Source of the DNA: Dinochytrium kinnereticum
Taxonomy: Eukaryota; Chytridiomycota; Chytridiomycetes; Chytridiales; Chytridiaceae
Length of the DNA: 36,387 bases
Assembly (NCBI GenBank): GCA_027604005.1
Contig: JADGJT010000239.1
Location: 1 to 36,387, forward strand
Reading direction: 5' to 3'
Shown here: positions 23,778 through 34,923 of the stretch, piece by piece
Position numbering within the stretch: position 1 is the stretch's first letter
Layout: every line of letters begins with the position of its first letter
Notes under the pieces: generated by a model
The model's input: the letters and a program-made list of their open reading frames with translations, nothing else
Told to the model about the DNA's origin: nothing
Database searches by the model: none
Position numbers and translations under genes: made by a program

Positions 23778-26700
23778 TTATTTCTTGTTGTTCTTGGCTC
23801 CTTCTATCTTAACTTTGCCGAGCATAGCAGCTGTCATCTCAACCTCAGACACATGAGAAATAAGTTCTCGTTCCAGCGCAGTCCCGTTCTCCACACTGAT
23901 GGTCGATAAAGTATGCTGAGCTGATTTTGCAGCTTTTCCTTTTTTCAAGGTCCTGAGAAAGAACATGAGATTCACACATCACCGAAAAAAGAGTCCACCC
24001 ACCCTTGAGTCAGCTTCAGCTTATATTTGTAGCGAGAAAGAGTGGTGAATGGCGCGCATATTGGAATGGCAAAGTGGAGGTTGTCGTCCGTGAGCGGTTG
24101 ACTGATGAGAAGGTCCAAACACCTAAAGTCCTCAAACACCACTGGTTCATCCTTCTCCACGAGCTTCGGCCTGCTCGCATGCGTCTTTCTATCCTTGTTA
24201 GTCCCTTGCGAATCCGATCCAGCCACTTTCTTCCCTTTATCCTTTTCAATCGTGGGCTCAATCTTTTTCGCGGGCACCCCCAAAACCTCCATCATGACCT
24301 GTTTGTCTTCGTCATCCTGATCAGCGTATCGCTCTTTTGCTCTCTTCAATTTAGCCTTTTTTCCTCGAGGTAAAGCTTTCTGCGACGGAGGCTGCCTTCT
24401 TTGCTCGCCTGCTTCGCTTTGACTGGACATTACGCTTGAAGTTGAGGGCCTTGGACTTCCAAGCCCCGATGAGGTGCCGCCGTTTCCAGATTTCTTCAAT
24501 GATCGCCTCTCCTTAGCCGAAAGATGCCTGGTTTTGAGTTGACCATTATCAGGAGCGGGCGTTGAAGAGCCGCTGCAAGCTGTTGTGACTTCTTCCTTCT
24601 CGACGGTTTCTTCGCCATCAGAAGCATCCGATTCGGCATCTGAAACCGTCGCATCTTGCAATGAAACCACGTCGTGTCCAGTCGCCGTCTCCTCCAAAGA
24701 CTCGACCCCAGCGTCGGTTGCGTTTTCATCGTTCACTGCTTCAGGTTCTTTACTTGAAAGATCGAGTTTTGAAAAGTCATCGGCCGTCTGGTCGGCTGTG
24801 ATCTCGTCGTTAATAATTTCCGTATCGTATCGAGTACTTAATGATACTAGGGAATTATCATGCTCTAAAGCGGTTTCGGGAGGAAGGGAAGCGTAGTCTA
24901 CGTCGCGAGCCCATGGACGGCGTTCACTGAAATGAGAAGATTTGTTGGACTCATCCATGACAAATAGGATTCCAAAGCCGTAGGCAATTTGTGATGGAGC
25001 CTAGTAGATAAAAAAAAAGAAATGATTGCGGGATAGAGTATCATTGTGTCAAAGTTTGATAGCTGAAAAATGATAAAGATAAAACCACCTACGATGTAAT
25101 TTTTAGATCCCTTGATCGTGAAAGAACCGGCAGCCGAACCATATTGGTCACTCTTCTGACCAAATTCAATTTGACTGGGCTTGATCCACCAGGCTGGGAT
25201 ATTTTGCTTTTTCTCCCAGGCGCTCGAATGAGCAAGAGATGCAATCGACGCCTGCTGCAAAGTAGGCGGTGGGACCCTCATACCATCCTGTCCAATAGGG
25301 CTATATCTTGGGCTACCGTCGGATGGGGGGCATTTAATGATGCACAATGGCGCGTGTTCTGCATCGTTACTTACGATCACGTCGTTTTCTTTCAGATGTC
25401 TTTATAATTTGAGTATAAGTACCGTTAAATATTCGACTAACCTCCGAAGAAGAACTTCCGTTTGAATAGCATCTCTCCCAAACAGTATCAAAAAATTCTC
25501 GCTGCTAATAAACCAGTTGAATTTTTCGAACCAGTATGGCTTTCTAGCAGTTCTGATAGTGGATATCGTGGATTTTGCTGCATCCAGGTCTGCCTTAATC
25601 TTCTTTTCAGCGTTCTTAAATGCCTTACTGGCGTGCATAGCCGTTTTCTCAACCTTCACAGCTGCACTTTTCCTAGAGCCATAATAATCGCATGCGTTTG
25701 CGTAGGCTGATTTGTAAATACTGACATCCGCGTCAACTGTTTTGGGTTGCGCACCCTTAGTTCTTGATCCTGCTTTGACATCGCCGTCACTTTCATCCTC
25801 ATCAAATTCATCTTCATCTTCATCTTCATCGGCTCCACCCTCATCTACTGGTAACGTGACAGTTATCATCCCCACATTCAACTTCAATCCCTTTACAGTC
25901 TTCGCGGCTGCATTCCCCGCGACAGCCTCCTCCTTAATAAGATCCCATAAATCCTTCCAATCCATTCCAGATGCCACAAAAGACCTAACAGTCATCAAAA
26001 TCGTATCCACCAAATATAAATTTGATTCAATAGCGTCGGCGATGATAGAGTTTTCGACCACCTGCTTTTCGAGACCTGCGACTTGGGCTTGGTGTCCTGC
26101 TTTAACGTTGTCGAGTTTTTTAGCGGCAGTGAGCTCGGCTTGCTTGGCCTTCATCATAAGCTTCTGGGATTCGATTTTGGAGTAGAACTCGTCGACGGAT
26201 TCGTTAAAGTTTGTGAATTCTAAGAAGGGTTGAATGGCTTCCGTGAGATGAGCAAATTTAAAGGGAATGAATTCGTCATAGGTGACCAGGTTGCTTCCCT
26301 CTTTCTTATCCCAAAGGGCAAGTTAGAAAATTGAGTGTCATATTAAAGATATCTACCCCCATCCCTGTTTGGGTTATCCATCCACCCTTCAAGTTACCCG
26401 AAGAAATTCCGCTGATAATGCTTTCAGCGCTTTGAAATCCACTCAGAAGGCCGACAACGTATGTATCTATTTCCGTAGCCTCAAGAGACGCCACACGTCT
26501 TGAAACATCCAGATTCGAAGAAGCAAGAGCATGCTCCACAAGCGCTGGCCCATAGACGCTACCAAATGTGTCCCTTAAAACTTTCTTAACTGTCGGATCC
26601 TTTCCGCCTTCTTTAGCCCCCTTCTCCCACTTCCCCTTCTTCTTCTTCTTGGAATCCACTTCTGGGACTTCCTTATCAGTAGAGGTTACGGCTTCTGATA

Positions 26701-27436
26701 CGACGGTTAAGGCATTCAATATGGCTGATGAAGAGATCGGGGCGAATGGTTTTGCAAGCTCCAGCGCGTATTTTTCCCCAACTTTGAGGGTTAGGTCAGT
26801 GTCCAATGCGGTTGACGCCGACGATGATAACTCCACTGAGCGTAGAATAGCTAGGATTTTGAAGTTTTTATCAGTTAAGATTATGTTTCCGGAAGAATAA
26901 AACTCTAGGATAAGGTGAAACTCTACATGTCATTCAGTATTCTGCAATAATGATTAAGAGAAAAAAATACCGTAATCGCCTTCCCCAAAGACCAAATCCA
27001 CAACGCGATCCAACCCCACTTGTCGAACATCACTCAATCGCCTGGTTTTGATGTATTTTCGAAGTTTTGTTGAGAATGCGTTGGGGGTTTTGGATTTTTC
27101 TCGTTCGTAGGTTGTTGTGTGGACTGCGAGTGGTAAGTGCCGTTTTTTTTAAGTGAACGCATTAAACTTACTCCTGACACCTGATTCAATAAGGAGAATC
27201 TCCTTAGAATCGGGCTTTCCAAATTTGAAGAGGTATGTCTTTGGGTTGATGTCGTAGACTGCGGCATGATTCAGTAACTTTCATGGGTGCATGATATTGG
27301 AAAATACCGTTTTGCAATCGCAATCCAATCAAGTTTGGCTTAATGTCCGATACCTTAGAAAGCAGTAAGCATTGAGTCCATTTTCAAGGTAAATTACCGA
27401 TGCAGCGACATCAAGTGCCGAGAACCGTTGCTTCAT
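23778..27436 (-). CDS. RQC2: Rqc2/Tae2/NEMF, NFACT-family ribosome quality-control factor
   Basis: Nine exons on the minus strand: 27436-27398, 27353-27308, 27258-27172, 27123-26971, 26922-26357, 26304-25442, 25399-25093, 25000-24003, 23952-23778; 3234 nt, 1077 aa. The N-terminal NFACT-N domain starts '[20 protein letters not shown]' with Asp9, then Asp96-Arg97 in '[16 protein letters not shown]', the residues that matter for tRNA-dependent CAT tailing in yeast Rqc2. HhH and coiled-coil sections follow ('[11 protein letters not shown]', acidic Asp/Glu run). Then come the NFACT-R region ('[11 protein letters not shown]', '[13 protein letters not shown]', '[12 protein letters not shown]') and an NFACT-C end ('[19 protein letters not shown]'). 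The protein binds stalled 60S subunits with Ltn1. The NFACT-R core deviates strongly from the usual HADLHGASS motif. It is divergent from snapin with 49 bp between starts. Confidence 0.95.
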
Positions 27437-27485
27437 GGCTATTGCCTGAACGTTACACCATTTTCTTTTATGCGCGATCGTAAGG
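27437..27485. promoter_or_regulatory. 49-bp divergent promoter interval, RQC2 / snapin
   Basis: The start codons of two well-supported opposite genes are 49 bp apart, so transcription of both must start here or inside the neighbours. The role is inferred from position. Confidence 0.4.
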
Positions 27486-27859
27486 ATGAGTTCCGGAAAC
27501 CTCTTTGATGAGCCGGACTCTGGGTTCGACGAAGCCATGGCGTCCACCTTCTCAGCGATACTCACGCAACCACTTTTGGAATTCGACATGAGAGTCGTCG
27601 CCGTGCAATCTAGCCAGGCAGAGCTTTTGAAGGAGATGGATAAACTTGCAGCTGGTTTGTTTAGGCTCTGGAATGAGTCTTACATTATTTAGAGTTGCAG
27701 TTGTTCTTATCGTCTGCTGCTCCACCTGATGTTGAGCCGGTTGTGTCTAGGCTGAATGTTGCCAGACGGAGGCTTTTGCAAGTCAATGCTACGCTGAAGG
27801 GTGTTCACGATAGGATCGACCGGATCCATACGATAGCTTCGACACGAATGGCAAAGTGA
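27486..27859 (+). CDS. SNAPIN: Snapin-like subunit of BLOC-1/BORC
   Basis: Exons 27486-27654 and 27693-27859; 111 aa, with a 38-nt intron among the shortest here (donor GTTTGTTT). The spliced protein has the snapin/Pallidin-type coiled coil. 'LLEFDMRVVAVQSSQAELLK' aligns with the conserved 'Q..Ld..v..v..sQ.eL...Id.L' region, and 'VVSRLNVARRRLLQVNATL' with 'Y..KL..ARRRv..vN.iL'. The family is a small coiled-coil subunit of complexes that position endosomes and lysosomes. The second half is basic and helical. The next gene starts 124 bp downstream on the same strand. Confidence 0.85.
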
Positions 27860-27983
27860 AGGAATGCATTATACCAGTATGATAGAGACATGTTTATTAT
27901 GTACATACATTTAGTAAAAAAAGTAAACTCGGTGGCTTTGCTACACTCGGACCGAAAAAAACATTCCTCGTCAAAAAAACGAA

Positions 27984-29575
27984 ATGCGCATCTATGACGA
28001 CGTTAAGTTTGAGAACTGGGCAAGGACATTCTCATGTGTGCCCACTGTTTACGTTGAAGTTGAAACGGAGGAAGAAGTTCTGGAAGTAGGCTCGATTGCT
28101 TCTGCATAAACTAATTGGGGTAAAGTCGATCGTTATTGCCAGAAGCCGTAATCTCAAAGTCCGGGTTGTTGGATCTGGCCACTCTCCTGGAGACATTGTT
28201 TGTACAGAAGGCATGCTGATGAGCATTGATGAGCTTAACAATGTCATTGAGGTTTGCATAGTTTGCATCGTCTGTTTCCTCATATTTGCAGGTCGATCAC
28301 ACAAACAAAAGGGTTACCGTTCAGGCTGGGATCAAGATCAAGGACTTGAATGATCACCTAGCAACTGTAGGACTTGCCTTGCCAAACTTGGGATCAATAT
28401 CTGAGCAGACACTTGCTGGATTGATCAGTACAGGGACGCATGGAACAGGATTACAGCATGGTATTCTTGCAACCATGGTGAGTCCCGTTGTTAGAAAGGC
28501 GCCTGAACGTTGTAGGTTGAATCCATCAGGATCGTGAAATCAACGCTGGAAGTAGTCGATATCTCTCGAACGAAGGACGAGCAAACGCTTTTGCACGCCA
28601 TATGCTCATTGGGCTGCTTTGGTGTGATCACGCGAGTTACCTTAAACGTTGTGGATGCCTTCAACCTTCACTTCACGCAAGCCGCCATACCTTTTAACTA
28701 TATGATTAAGAACTGGGACTCTTTAGTCAAATCGGCCGAGTTTACTCGGTTTTGGTGGTTTCCTCACACAAACGATTGTGTCTATTGGAAGGCTACCAAG
28801 ACGACAGAGGTACTATTTGCTTAACATTACCCTTCTAATGGTCTTAAAGAGCCCTGCACCTGCTCCACAGTCTCCTATAAAAACTCAAGTTCTTGGCGTG
28901 TGGGCATACGAGTTCTCCCTTTTCGTATCATCTTTCCTTCCCTCGCTTGTTCCATCCATCAATCAACGGCACTTTGATCGGTTCTTCCGGAAAAACATTA
29001 ACGGAAGCGACCAGAGTGTGAAAGTATTTAACTTCGACTGTTTGTTTAAGCAATATGTAACTGAATGGGCGATCGATTGGTAATTTAGTTTAGTTGTAGA
29101 AGAATACTTGACAAGTATTTAGGAAAGATGGCCCTGAGGCGTTAGTTCGGCTGAGGGACTTCATTGAAAAGTCGGGGATCAAAGTACATGCTCCGATTGA
29201 GATTCGTTTTGTAGCTCGCGATAATATTCCGTTAAGCCCTGCTTATGAGAGAGACTCATGCTTCATTGGTATAATCATGTATCGGTATGTTTACAACATG
29301 CATATGGACAAAATTGCTCACTTTACCGAAGGCCTTATGGTATTGATATTCCCCATGATCTTTTCTGGGACGGGTATGAGCTTATCATGCGCTCACTGCG
29401 CGGCCGGCCGCACTGGGCCAAAGCTTATTCTCTGAAGAGTTCCGAAATGGCAAGACTTTACCCCCGCCTGAATGAATTTAAGATACTGAGAGAGAAAATG
29501 GACCCAGAGGGCCTGTTTATTAACGAGTATATACAACGCCATATTCTAAGTGACGTCTACACGAGCAAGCTTTAG
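27984..29575 (+). CDS. Sugar-1,4-lactone oxidase (ALO1/L-gulonolactone oxidase-like, VAO flavoprotein)
   Basis: Seven exons: 27984-28085, 28126-28251, 28292-28477, 28516-28809, 28850-29079, 29123-29284, 29332-29575; 447 aa (GULO about 440, yeast Alo1 526). The FAD-binding half has 'VRVVGSGHSPGDI', where the His at about 53 is the site of covalent FAD attachment in relatives, then 'GLISTGTHGTGL' and 'LGCFGVITRVTL'. The C-terminal ALO domain includes 'HFDRFFRKN', 'IEIRFVARDNIPLSPAYERD' and the active-site signature 'GRPHWAKAYS' (His about 394). It catalyses the last step of (erythro)ascorbate synthesis; which lactone is used cannot be told. No N-terminal signal peptide or membrane anchor is apparent. 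The stop is only 17 bp from the convergent DYNLT1 stop. Confidence 0.93.
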
Positions 29576-29592
29576 GATATGATCTCGTCTTC

Positions 29593-30178
29593 TCAAATCT
29601 GTTTTTAACTTCATGAGTGTCAATAATGATAATAATCTGCATACCGCCAGTCCATAAACGTTCACAATGCAATACATTGTTTTGGAATCGTACTTATAAG
29701 TTGTGCAGCCTGTAGATTAATTAAGAAACTTAAAAAACAATTATGTTCAGATACCATCAGTAGCCGAATCCCAGAAGCACGATGACGCTGCGTGAAGCCC
29801 AGCACCATTTTTTTGCATGATGGTACAAGTGGCTAAACAAAAAACTGTTATCACAAAGGCTTACACCGAATCCAAACCAATGTACTTGAATGGCTTGTTT
29901 AGTTGCGTCAATTTTTTCAGACACAGCTCAACAATATTTGAGTTCCATTGACCAACTTTGTTATGGTGATAGGCTGCATTCTGAATGGTGTTTTCGATGG
30001 ACTGAATAAAGTTGATCGATCAAACAACGCCCCCAAAAGCTCCGAATCGCATGTGATGCTTTACCTCTTTGATAACGTTGTTGACTTCTTCAGCCACAAA
30101 CGCTTTCTAGATTTCGTTAACATCGTACTCGCTGGGGGGGTTGACGCAGACCTCCTCAGCACTTTGAAAGTCCTCCAT
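29593..30178 (-). CDS. DYNLT1: Tctex1-type dynein light chain
   Basis: Six exons on the minus strand: 30178-30152, 30106-30065, 30001-29878, 29832-29755, 29709-29645, 29598-29593; 113 aa, exactly the length of human DYNLT1. The N-terminus '[20 protein letters not shown]' mirrors the family. It continues '[19 protein letters not shown]', '[20 protein letters not shown]', '[15 protein letters not shown]' and '[14 protein letters not shown]'. The protein dimerises on dynein intermediate chains of cytoplasmic and inner-arm dyneins. No single exon shows a long open frame, so the gene is easily missed. The last coding exon is six bases (ATT TGA) and supplies the family's terminal Leu-(Ser/Ala)-Ile. 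The first exon is 27 nt. The introns are 45-63 nt. Confidence 0.93.
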
Positions 30179-30225
30179 CTGTGGTTGTCAATTCAAAAAG
30201 TCCAACAATTTTTTGTTTTCCACTC
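30179..30225. promoter_or_regulatory. 47-bp divergent promoter interval, DYNLT1 / Reb1-like gene
   Basis: This AT-rich spacer between opposite start codons contains a run of T residues. The shared promoter role is inferred from position. Confidence 0.35.
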
Positions 30226-33200
30226 ATGTCCAAGAAGAAGCAAAAGAGCGGATCATCAGGGGCATTGCCCATGCAACCACAGAAACCTCTCAACTCATCA
30301 ACCTCAAGTAGCGGCAGTAAAAACATCATCAACTCCATCATCAAAAATTCTGGTAGCCCGGACAGGTCAAATTCCCTCAACGGCTTGAAGCAAAAAGAAA
30401 TCAAAAAGAGGCGCAGAAGACCAAAGAGCCTTCCTGAACAGATCAAAAGCTCTCTCGGTATACACACTGGCCTTTTATTTAACGTTTTATTGAAATAATT
30501 TCCACCAAGGAGTCCATGGAAAGATAATCTCCTCCAAATCGGATGAGCCTGGGAAGCAAAGGAAATCGTCAATAGACGCAATGGCAATAAATTCTGTGAG
30601 CCTGAAACCTCGTCGAAAGAGTTTCGACGGAAGCCTTGGGAACAACGGAAAATGGGATGTCAAGGTTAAGGGCAAGCAAAACTTGTCTATTGCGGACAAC
30701 CTCAGCAAACCTAAGGCCTTGAAACCAGCTGACGATGGATCTGGCGAGCAGGATGAGAGTTTTCATTCGGCATCAGAGTCTTTAAATGATTTTTCGACCA
30801 GCTCAGAAACAAACAAGATTTCGAATAAGAGGAAGGAGACATCTATCGACGTAAATCTACCATCTCCAAAGAAACTCAAAAGTAGTCAACAAGATACTGG
30901 GCAAAAAGAGTTAAAGTCTAAGAAACGCAAGCCAGTCGACTCGAACGCGGTTGCGGTTGCTAATATTGTGAATAAGGCTATCCCAGCTGAATTCGAAGCT
31001 CAAGGATCAGTGTCTTCGAATGTTGTGTTAAAGTCAAGGAAAAAACGGCAGGATAAGGCGACCAGAAAAAGCAATACACACCCTCTTCAAGTCAGTCAGC
31101 CTGATGAGATTCAGCCAACGGAATCTGTAAATGTAATCTCTAAAGGAAAGGAAAAGAAGGAAATAGTTACTGAAGAGTCGGGTGAACAAAGTGGCGATTC
31201 AATGTCAGCGTCGTCTGAGAACGCGAAAAATGTCACCAAAAGCAGTGTGCAGGCTCGCTTTCTATCTAAGGCCCCGGAAAAGTTAAATTCGCCGAGAAAG
31301 CCTGCACCGAATGCTGTAAGGCAAGAGTCTGTACATGAATCTCGCGGGCGAAGAGATATGTCAGGGGACTCGGACATTCGACGAAAGAAATCCAAAAAAA
31401 CGACATCTGAAAGCAGTTCCGCTGATGAAGAATTACCAAAGAAGCAGAAGAAGAATCTAGGCTTCAAATCACATAGATCAAGTGAACGTTTGAGTGATAA
31501 CGAGAGAAAAGAAGATTCAACATCTCAAATATCTACGTTAATAACGAGGGAAAGCAACGTGATGAATCTTCAAAATAATGACACCGATTCTTCAGCCGCT
31601 CGTGCCAGACAGGAAGAGAGTGAAGAGGAACTACAGGACGAATCGTTCAAGGAAAATGCGCGGATTCTCCCAAGATTAGTTTCGAAAAAATCGTATGAAC
31701 TTACCTCGATAGATTCATATGATAAAGGTCCATTCACAAAGGAGGAGCGGAACGCAGTCGCAAGAGCCATTAAATTATATGTAAAGAGTCATCAAATCCC
31801 TCCTTCAGACATCCCGCGTTTGGTATCCCGCGAAACTAAGACGGTGTCCAATCCCTACGCTTCGAAGGAATATGCAAACTTTTTCCCAACACTTTTTGCT
31901 AAAGCGCGGATCAACCGAGCTTTGAGCGAAGTTCGCGAGTTTGTAAAGTCTCAGTATGGGTCTGATTCGGATCCTAAGACTTTGGGCGATGACAATCTTT
32001 CCGAAGCAGAAGAATCAGATGAGATCACTCTTCCGATTGTTCGATTTGGATCCCACACTGGAGCGTATGCGGACCAAAGTCAGGCCTCAGTAGCATCAAA
32101 TATAGTCGACACACGAGAACTCTCACAGCGTTACGTGAAAAAGGGGGACCGTCCGGAACTCTTCGAATCCTACAACAAAGGCGCCTTTACCTTACGCGAA
32201 AGGGAGGCAGTTAAGAGGGCTGTAAGCGTATATCTTTCAGCAAACCAAATACCCGAGGGTGATGTCTATTTTCTCTGCAATCGGAAGACGAAAAATGATG
32301 CGGACGACAACCCTTACACAGTTTCGCAGTTTTCAGATTTCTACAAAACAGTTCACGAACATGCAGGTCTTAATCGTACATTGAGTCAGGTACACACGTT
32401 TGTAAGACGCGTTTTTGGGCGAGAAAGGAAATTAGTGGGATCCCCTTGGACCCCTGATGAAGATGAGAAGCTGAAGGAGATGGTGAAGATTCATGGAAAT
32501 AAATGGGCTGAAATTGGGCGTATCATGGAGCGAATTGATTGCAAAGTAAGACTTTTATGGGTTATGTCTCATTTATGTTTTTTTCCCCCTCGTCTCTAGG
32601 AGCATTTTAGGCTGCTTGAACAAAAGGAGAGTGGTAAGTTTAATTGGGCTTGCCTGTTTATCTCATACTTTTGATTTCTGTAACGATTAGGAAACATCGT
32701 CTTTGGAAAATGGTCACCTGAGGAAGAGCACCGGCTTGCGGAGGTGATCAAGGAGCGTTATAATGGCCAGCAACCCTACGGAGGTCAATGGGAAGAGGTT
32801 GCAAAGCACGTCAAAACTAGAAATGCGAGGCAATGCCGAATGAAATTTGATACCCCTTTCAAGCAACTTTACCTTGATCTTTACTCGAAAGATGGATCTG
32901 GCTCAGCCCAATGGACGAAAGATGAAGATTTAGCATTACTACAGAGGCACTACTTACTCGACTGTTTGTTTGTATCTAACATTCAATTAGTCTTCTAGAA
33001 GTGCAATGTAAAGATGAGTCGGAAGTTCCATGGGGTAATCTTGACACTGCTGAGAGTTGGTATGATGATATTGATATATGTACAACTTATGCATGCTTAA
33101 GGGGCCGGTCCTTCGTAAGAAAAAGGTGGTTGCTGATCCGGAAACACGTTCCAGATCGATCTTCAAAGACTTTTGCAGGTGATATATGAACTGGCGCATC

Positions 33201-33425
33201 TGTTTTTGTTAGAAAACTATGGCCTAATCTTTACTCTTTTCTTTTTTATTTGAAGAATGCGTGCAAATGTGTATTGACAATGTCGACCAATGGGCGAAGA
33301 ACGGGTTGGTAGCAAGACGGCGCGACATTTCATTAGAAGAAATTGTTGACTCGGAGAATGAAAGCCCAAATGTTGAAAACGGATCATCTGCAGATTCATC
33401 ATCCGAAAATGAAGAGGAGGAGTGA
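30226..33425 (+). CDS. Reb1/TTF1-like Myb-domain DNA-binding protein with duplicated pre-Myb domain
   Basis: Exons 30226-30457, 30510-32545, 32600-32633 (34 nt), 32691-32963, 33014-33178, 33256-33425; 969 aa. The first ~480 residues are Lys/Ser-rich and disordered. Two copies of one ~100-residue domain follow, encoded near 31680-31970 and 32130-32430. They share 'Y.KG.FT..ER.AV.RA', 'QIP..D', 'NPY....F..F' and 'NR.LS.V..FV'. Myb repeats come next: 'SPWTPDEDEKLKEMVKIHGN', 'FGKWSPEEEHRLAEVI' with 'KTRNARQCRMKF', and 'QWTKDEDLALLQRHY' continuing to 'RSFVRKRWLLI'. This order matches Reb1/TTF1 factors that bind rDNA terminators and arrest RNA polymerase I. The acidic tail (SSENEEEE) ends 13 bp from the convergent NYN gene's stop. 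The intron at 32964-33013 was placed by reading frame and length. Confidence 0.85.
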
Positions 33426-33438
33426 TAAAAATACATTT

Positions 33439-34589
33439 TCATGTGAAAGTTCTCACAATGATATCGCCGTCCGGGCATGGTAAAAGTCCAACAACTCCAG
33501 ACTCTGAGGCGCTATACAAAAGACTCACGACGTTGAGGTGTCCCAAATCCTCGCACATATCATCCGGCAATAATTGCTTGAGTGCTGACATGCGAACTTC
33601 CTGCCCGTTGTAATTTGATTTGAGAGCGTCAATGGCATCCAGCAAGACACTTATGGCTCTCGATGAAGTGGTCATGTAACCGGCGGTTGTGTGTGAGATC
33701 TTGTTGTGGTTACCTTTGGGGCTATGGGTCTCCACCATTCTCTTATCAAATCCGGGGGAGGACGTCTTTTTTAGAGACTCCCGCGGCCCAGGGAGCTTTA
33801 ATTGTTGCGAATTTGGCGAGCCGTATGAATTACGATACATATCTCGATCTTTGTCAAAGCCATTAATACCTGTATGAATCTCCTGTGAATTCAAAATAAA
33901 TACCAGAAAACCCCATAACGTCGTTCCAATTGTACGCCTCCTTTGCCGCCGCCAGGAGAGCATCTGGCACATTTGGCTGATGAATTAAAATGACTTCATA
34001 ACCAAAAGCGTCAAGCTGGTTGAGGACTTTAGCAAAGTCCTTATCGGTTGATATTAGGTAAACTCGGAATGGCGGTTTTCTGAAGAAAGAAAACTGAGCT
34101 TGTGTTATTGTCAGAGAAAAGATACCACATACGATCATGAAAAAGAACCGCTCAAGAAAGACAAAGGACAGACCTTGAGAATCTCAACCATGATGGCCAT
34201 ATCAGCCGCACTCGCTTTACCCGAAGCACAATCCAGCATAACAACTCCGGATTCCTGCAACTGGTTTCGAATTGTAGGAGCCATTCGATCCACCGCACTG
34301 ACCGCAACAATGTCCTTTATGAACCGAGTTTGGATGATTCCATTTGACTGATGTCTTGCTCGTGCATGCAGCTCTTGCTTTGAGTGGGATTGGCTGATGC
34401 CATGGTTTGCGTTCAAGACAAGTGTTTTTAATCTTCTGATACAGTCTTCGCCCCTCATTCCTGATGGTACTGGAACATTTTCAATATCCCAGAACACCAT
34501 GCAGCCCATCTGTTAATGGATAAGGTCAGATTAGCTTATGGCTACGCTATTTTTTTGTGTCAACTCACCTCCGCTGGAGGAGTATCCAT
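33439..34589 (-). CDS. NYN-domain (PIN-like) protein related to MARF1/limkain
   Basis: Exons on the minus strand: 34589-34569 (21 nt), 34509-34174, 34093-33904, 33869-33439; 325 aa. The NYN/PIN-like domain begins 'MVFWDIENVPVPSG' with the first acidic metal ligand, then 'VVMLDCASGKASAADMAIMV' and 'FRVYLISTDKDFAKVLNQL' with further conserved Asp residues, and 'YEVILIHQPNVPDALL'. Such domains are metal-dependent RNases or degraded relatives; the acidic residues look intact. The C-terminal ~110 residues form a helical, winged-helix/OST-HTH-like module ('MSALKQLLPDDMCEDLGHLN'), as in MARF1. The first exon MDTPPAE is joined by a GTGAGT intron. The intron between 33903 and 33870 is only 34 nt. Confidence 0.82.
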
Positions 34590-34923
34590 TTTTCAGTGAC
34601 AAATGTGATCTTTTTTATAAAGCTCAAATGAAAGGACAACCGTCAATTTATCTTCAGGGTAATGATAAAGTGACGAACAAACGAAGTGGACGTCTTCGTA
34701 TAATGCTATGGCATTTTTTTTGTCTTCTCACTTCTGGCTGTGTGTTTTGATCCACTTTTTTTCGTTGCTCTTACCAACTACGTCGTCCACACCAACTGAT
34801 ACGATAATTAACTAGTCAATGGTTGTTTCGTGAATAGTATATTTATTATTTAGAGTAATGAACTCGCAGCCAACGGGGCTTCTCCATAATATGTACTTTG
34901 AAGAGATTCGTTTAATAGACGTT
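34590..34923. other. 334-bp spacer between two minus-strand genes
   Basis: It lies upstream of the NYN gene and downstream of YHM2. It is AT-rich with T-runs near 34606, 34710 and 34757, and no supported gene, RNA or repeat was seen. It presumably holds the NYN promoter and the YHM2 3' end. Confidence 0.4.

Noticed and set aside
23434..23856. 140-codon plus-strand open frame in the gap before RQC2
   Set aside because: It overlaps the RQC2 last exon in antisense, has odd hydrophobic composition, no motif, and no proper context; not called as a gene.
29948..30388. 146-codon plus-strand open frame
   Set aside because: It is the antisense shadow of the DYNLT1 exons and the start of the Reb1-like gene.
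34538..34750. 70-codon plus-strand frame upstream of the NYN gene
   Set aside because: It overlaps the first NYN exon in antisense, shows no motif and ends in a T-rich spacer.
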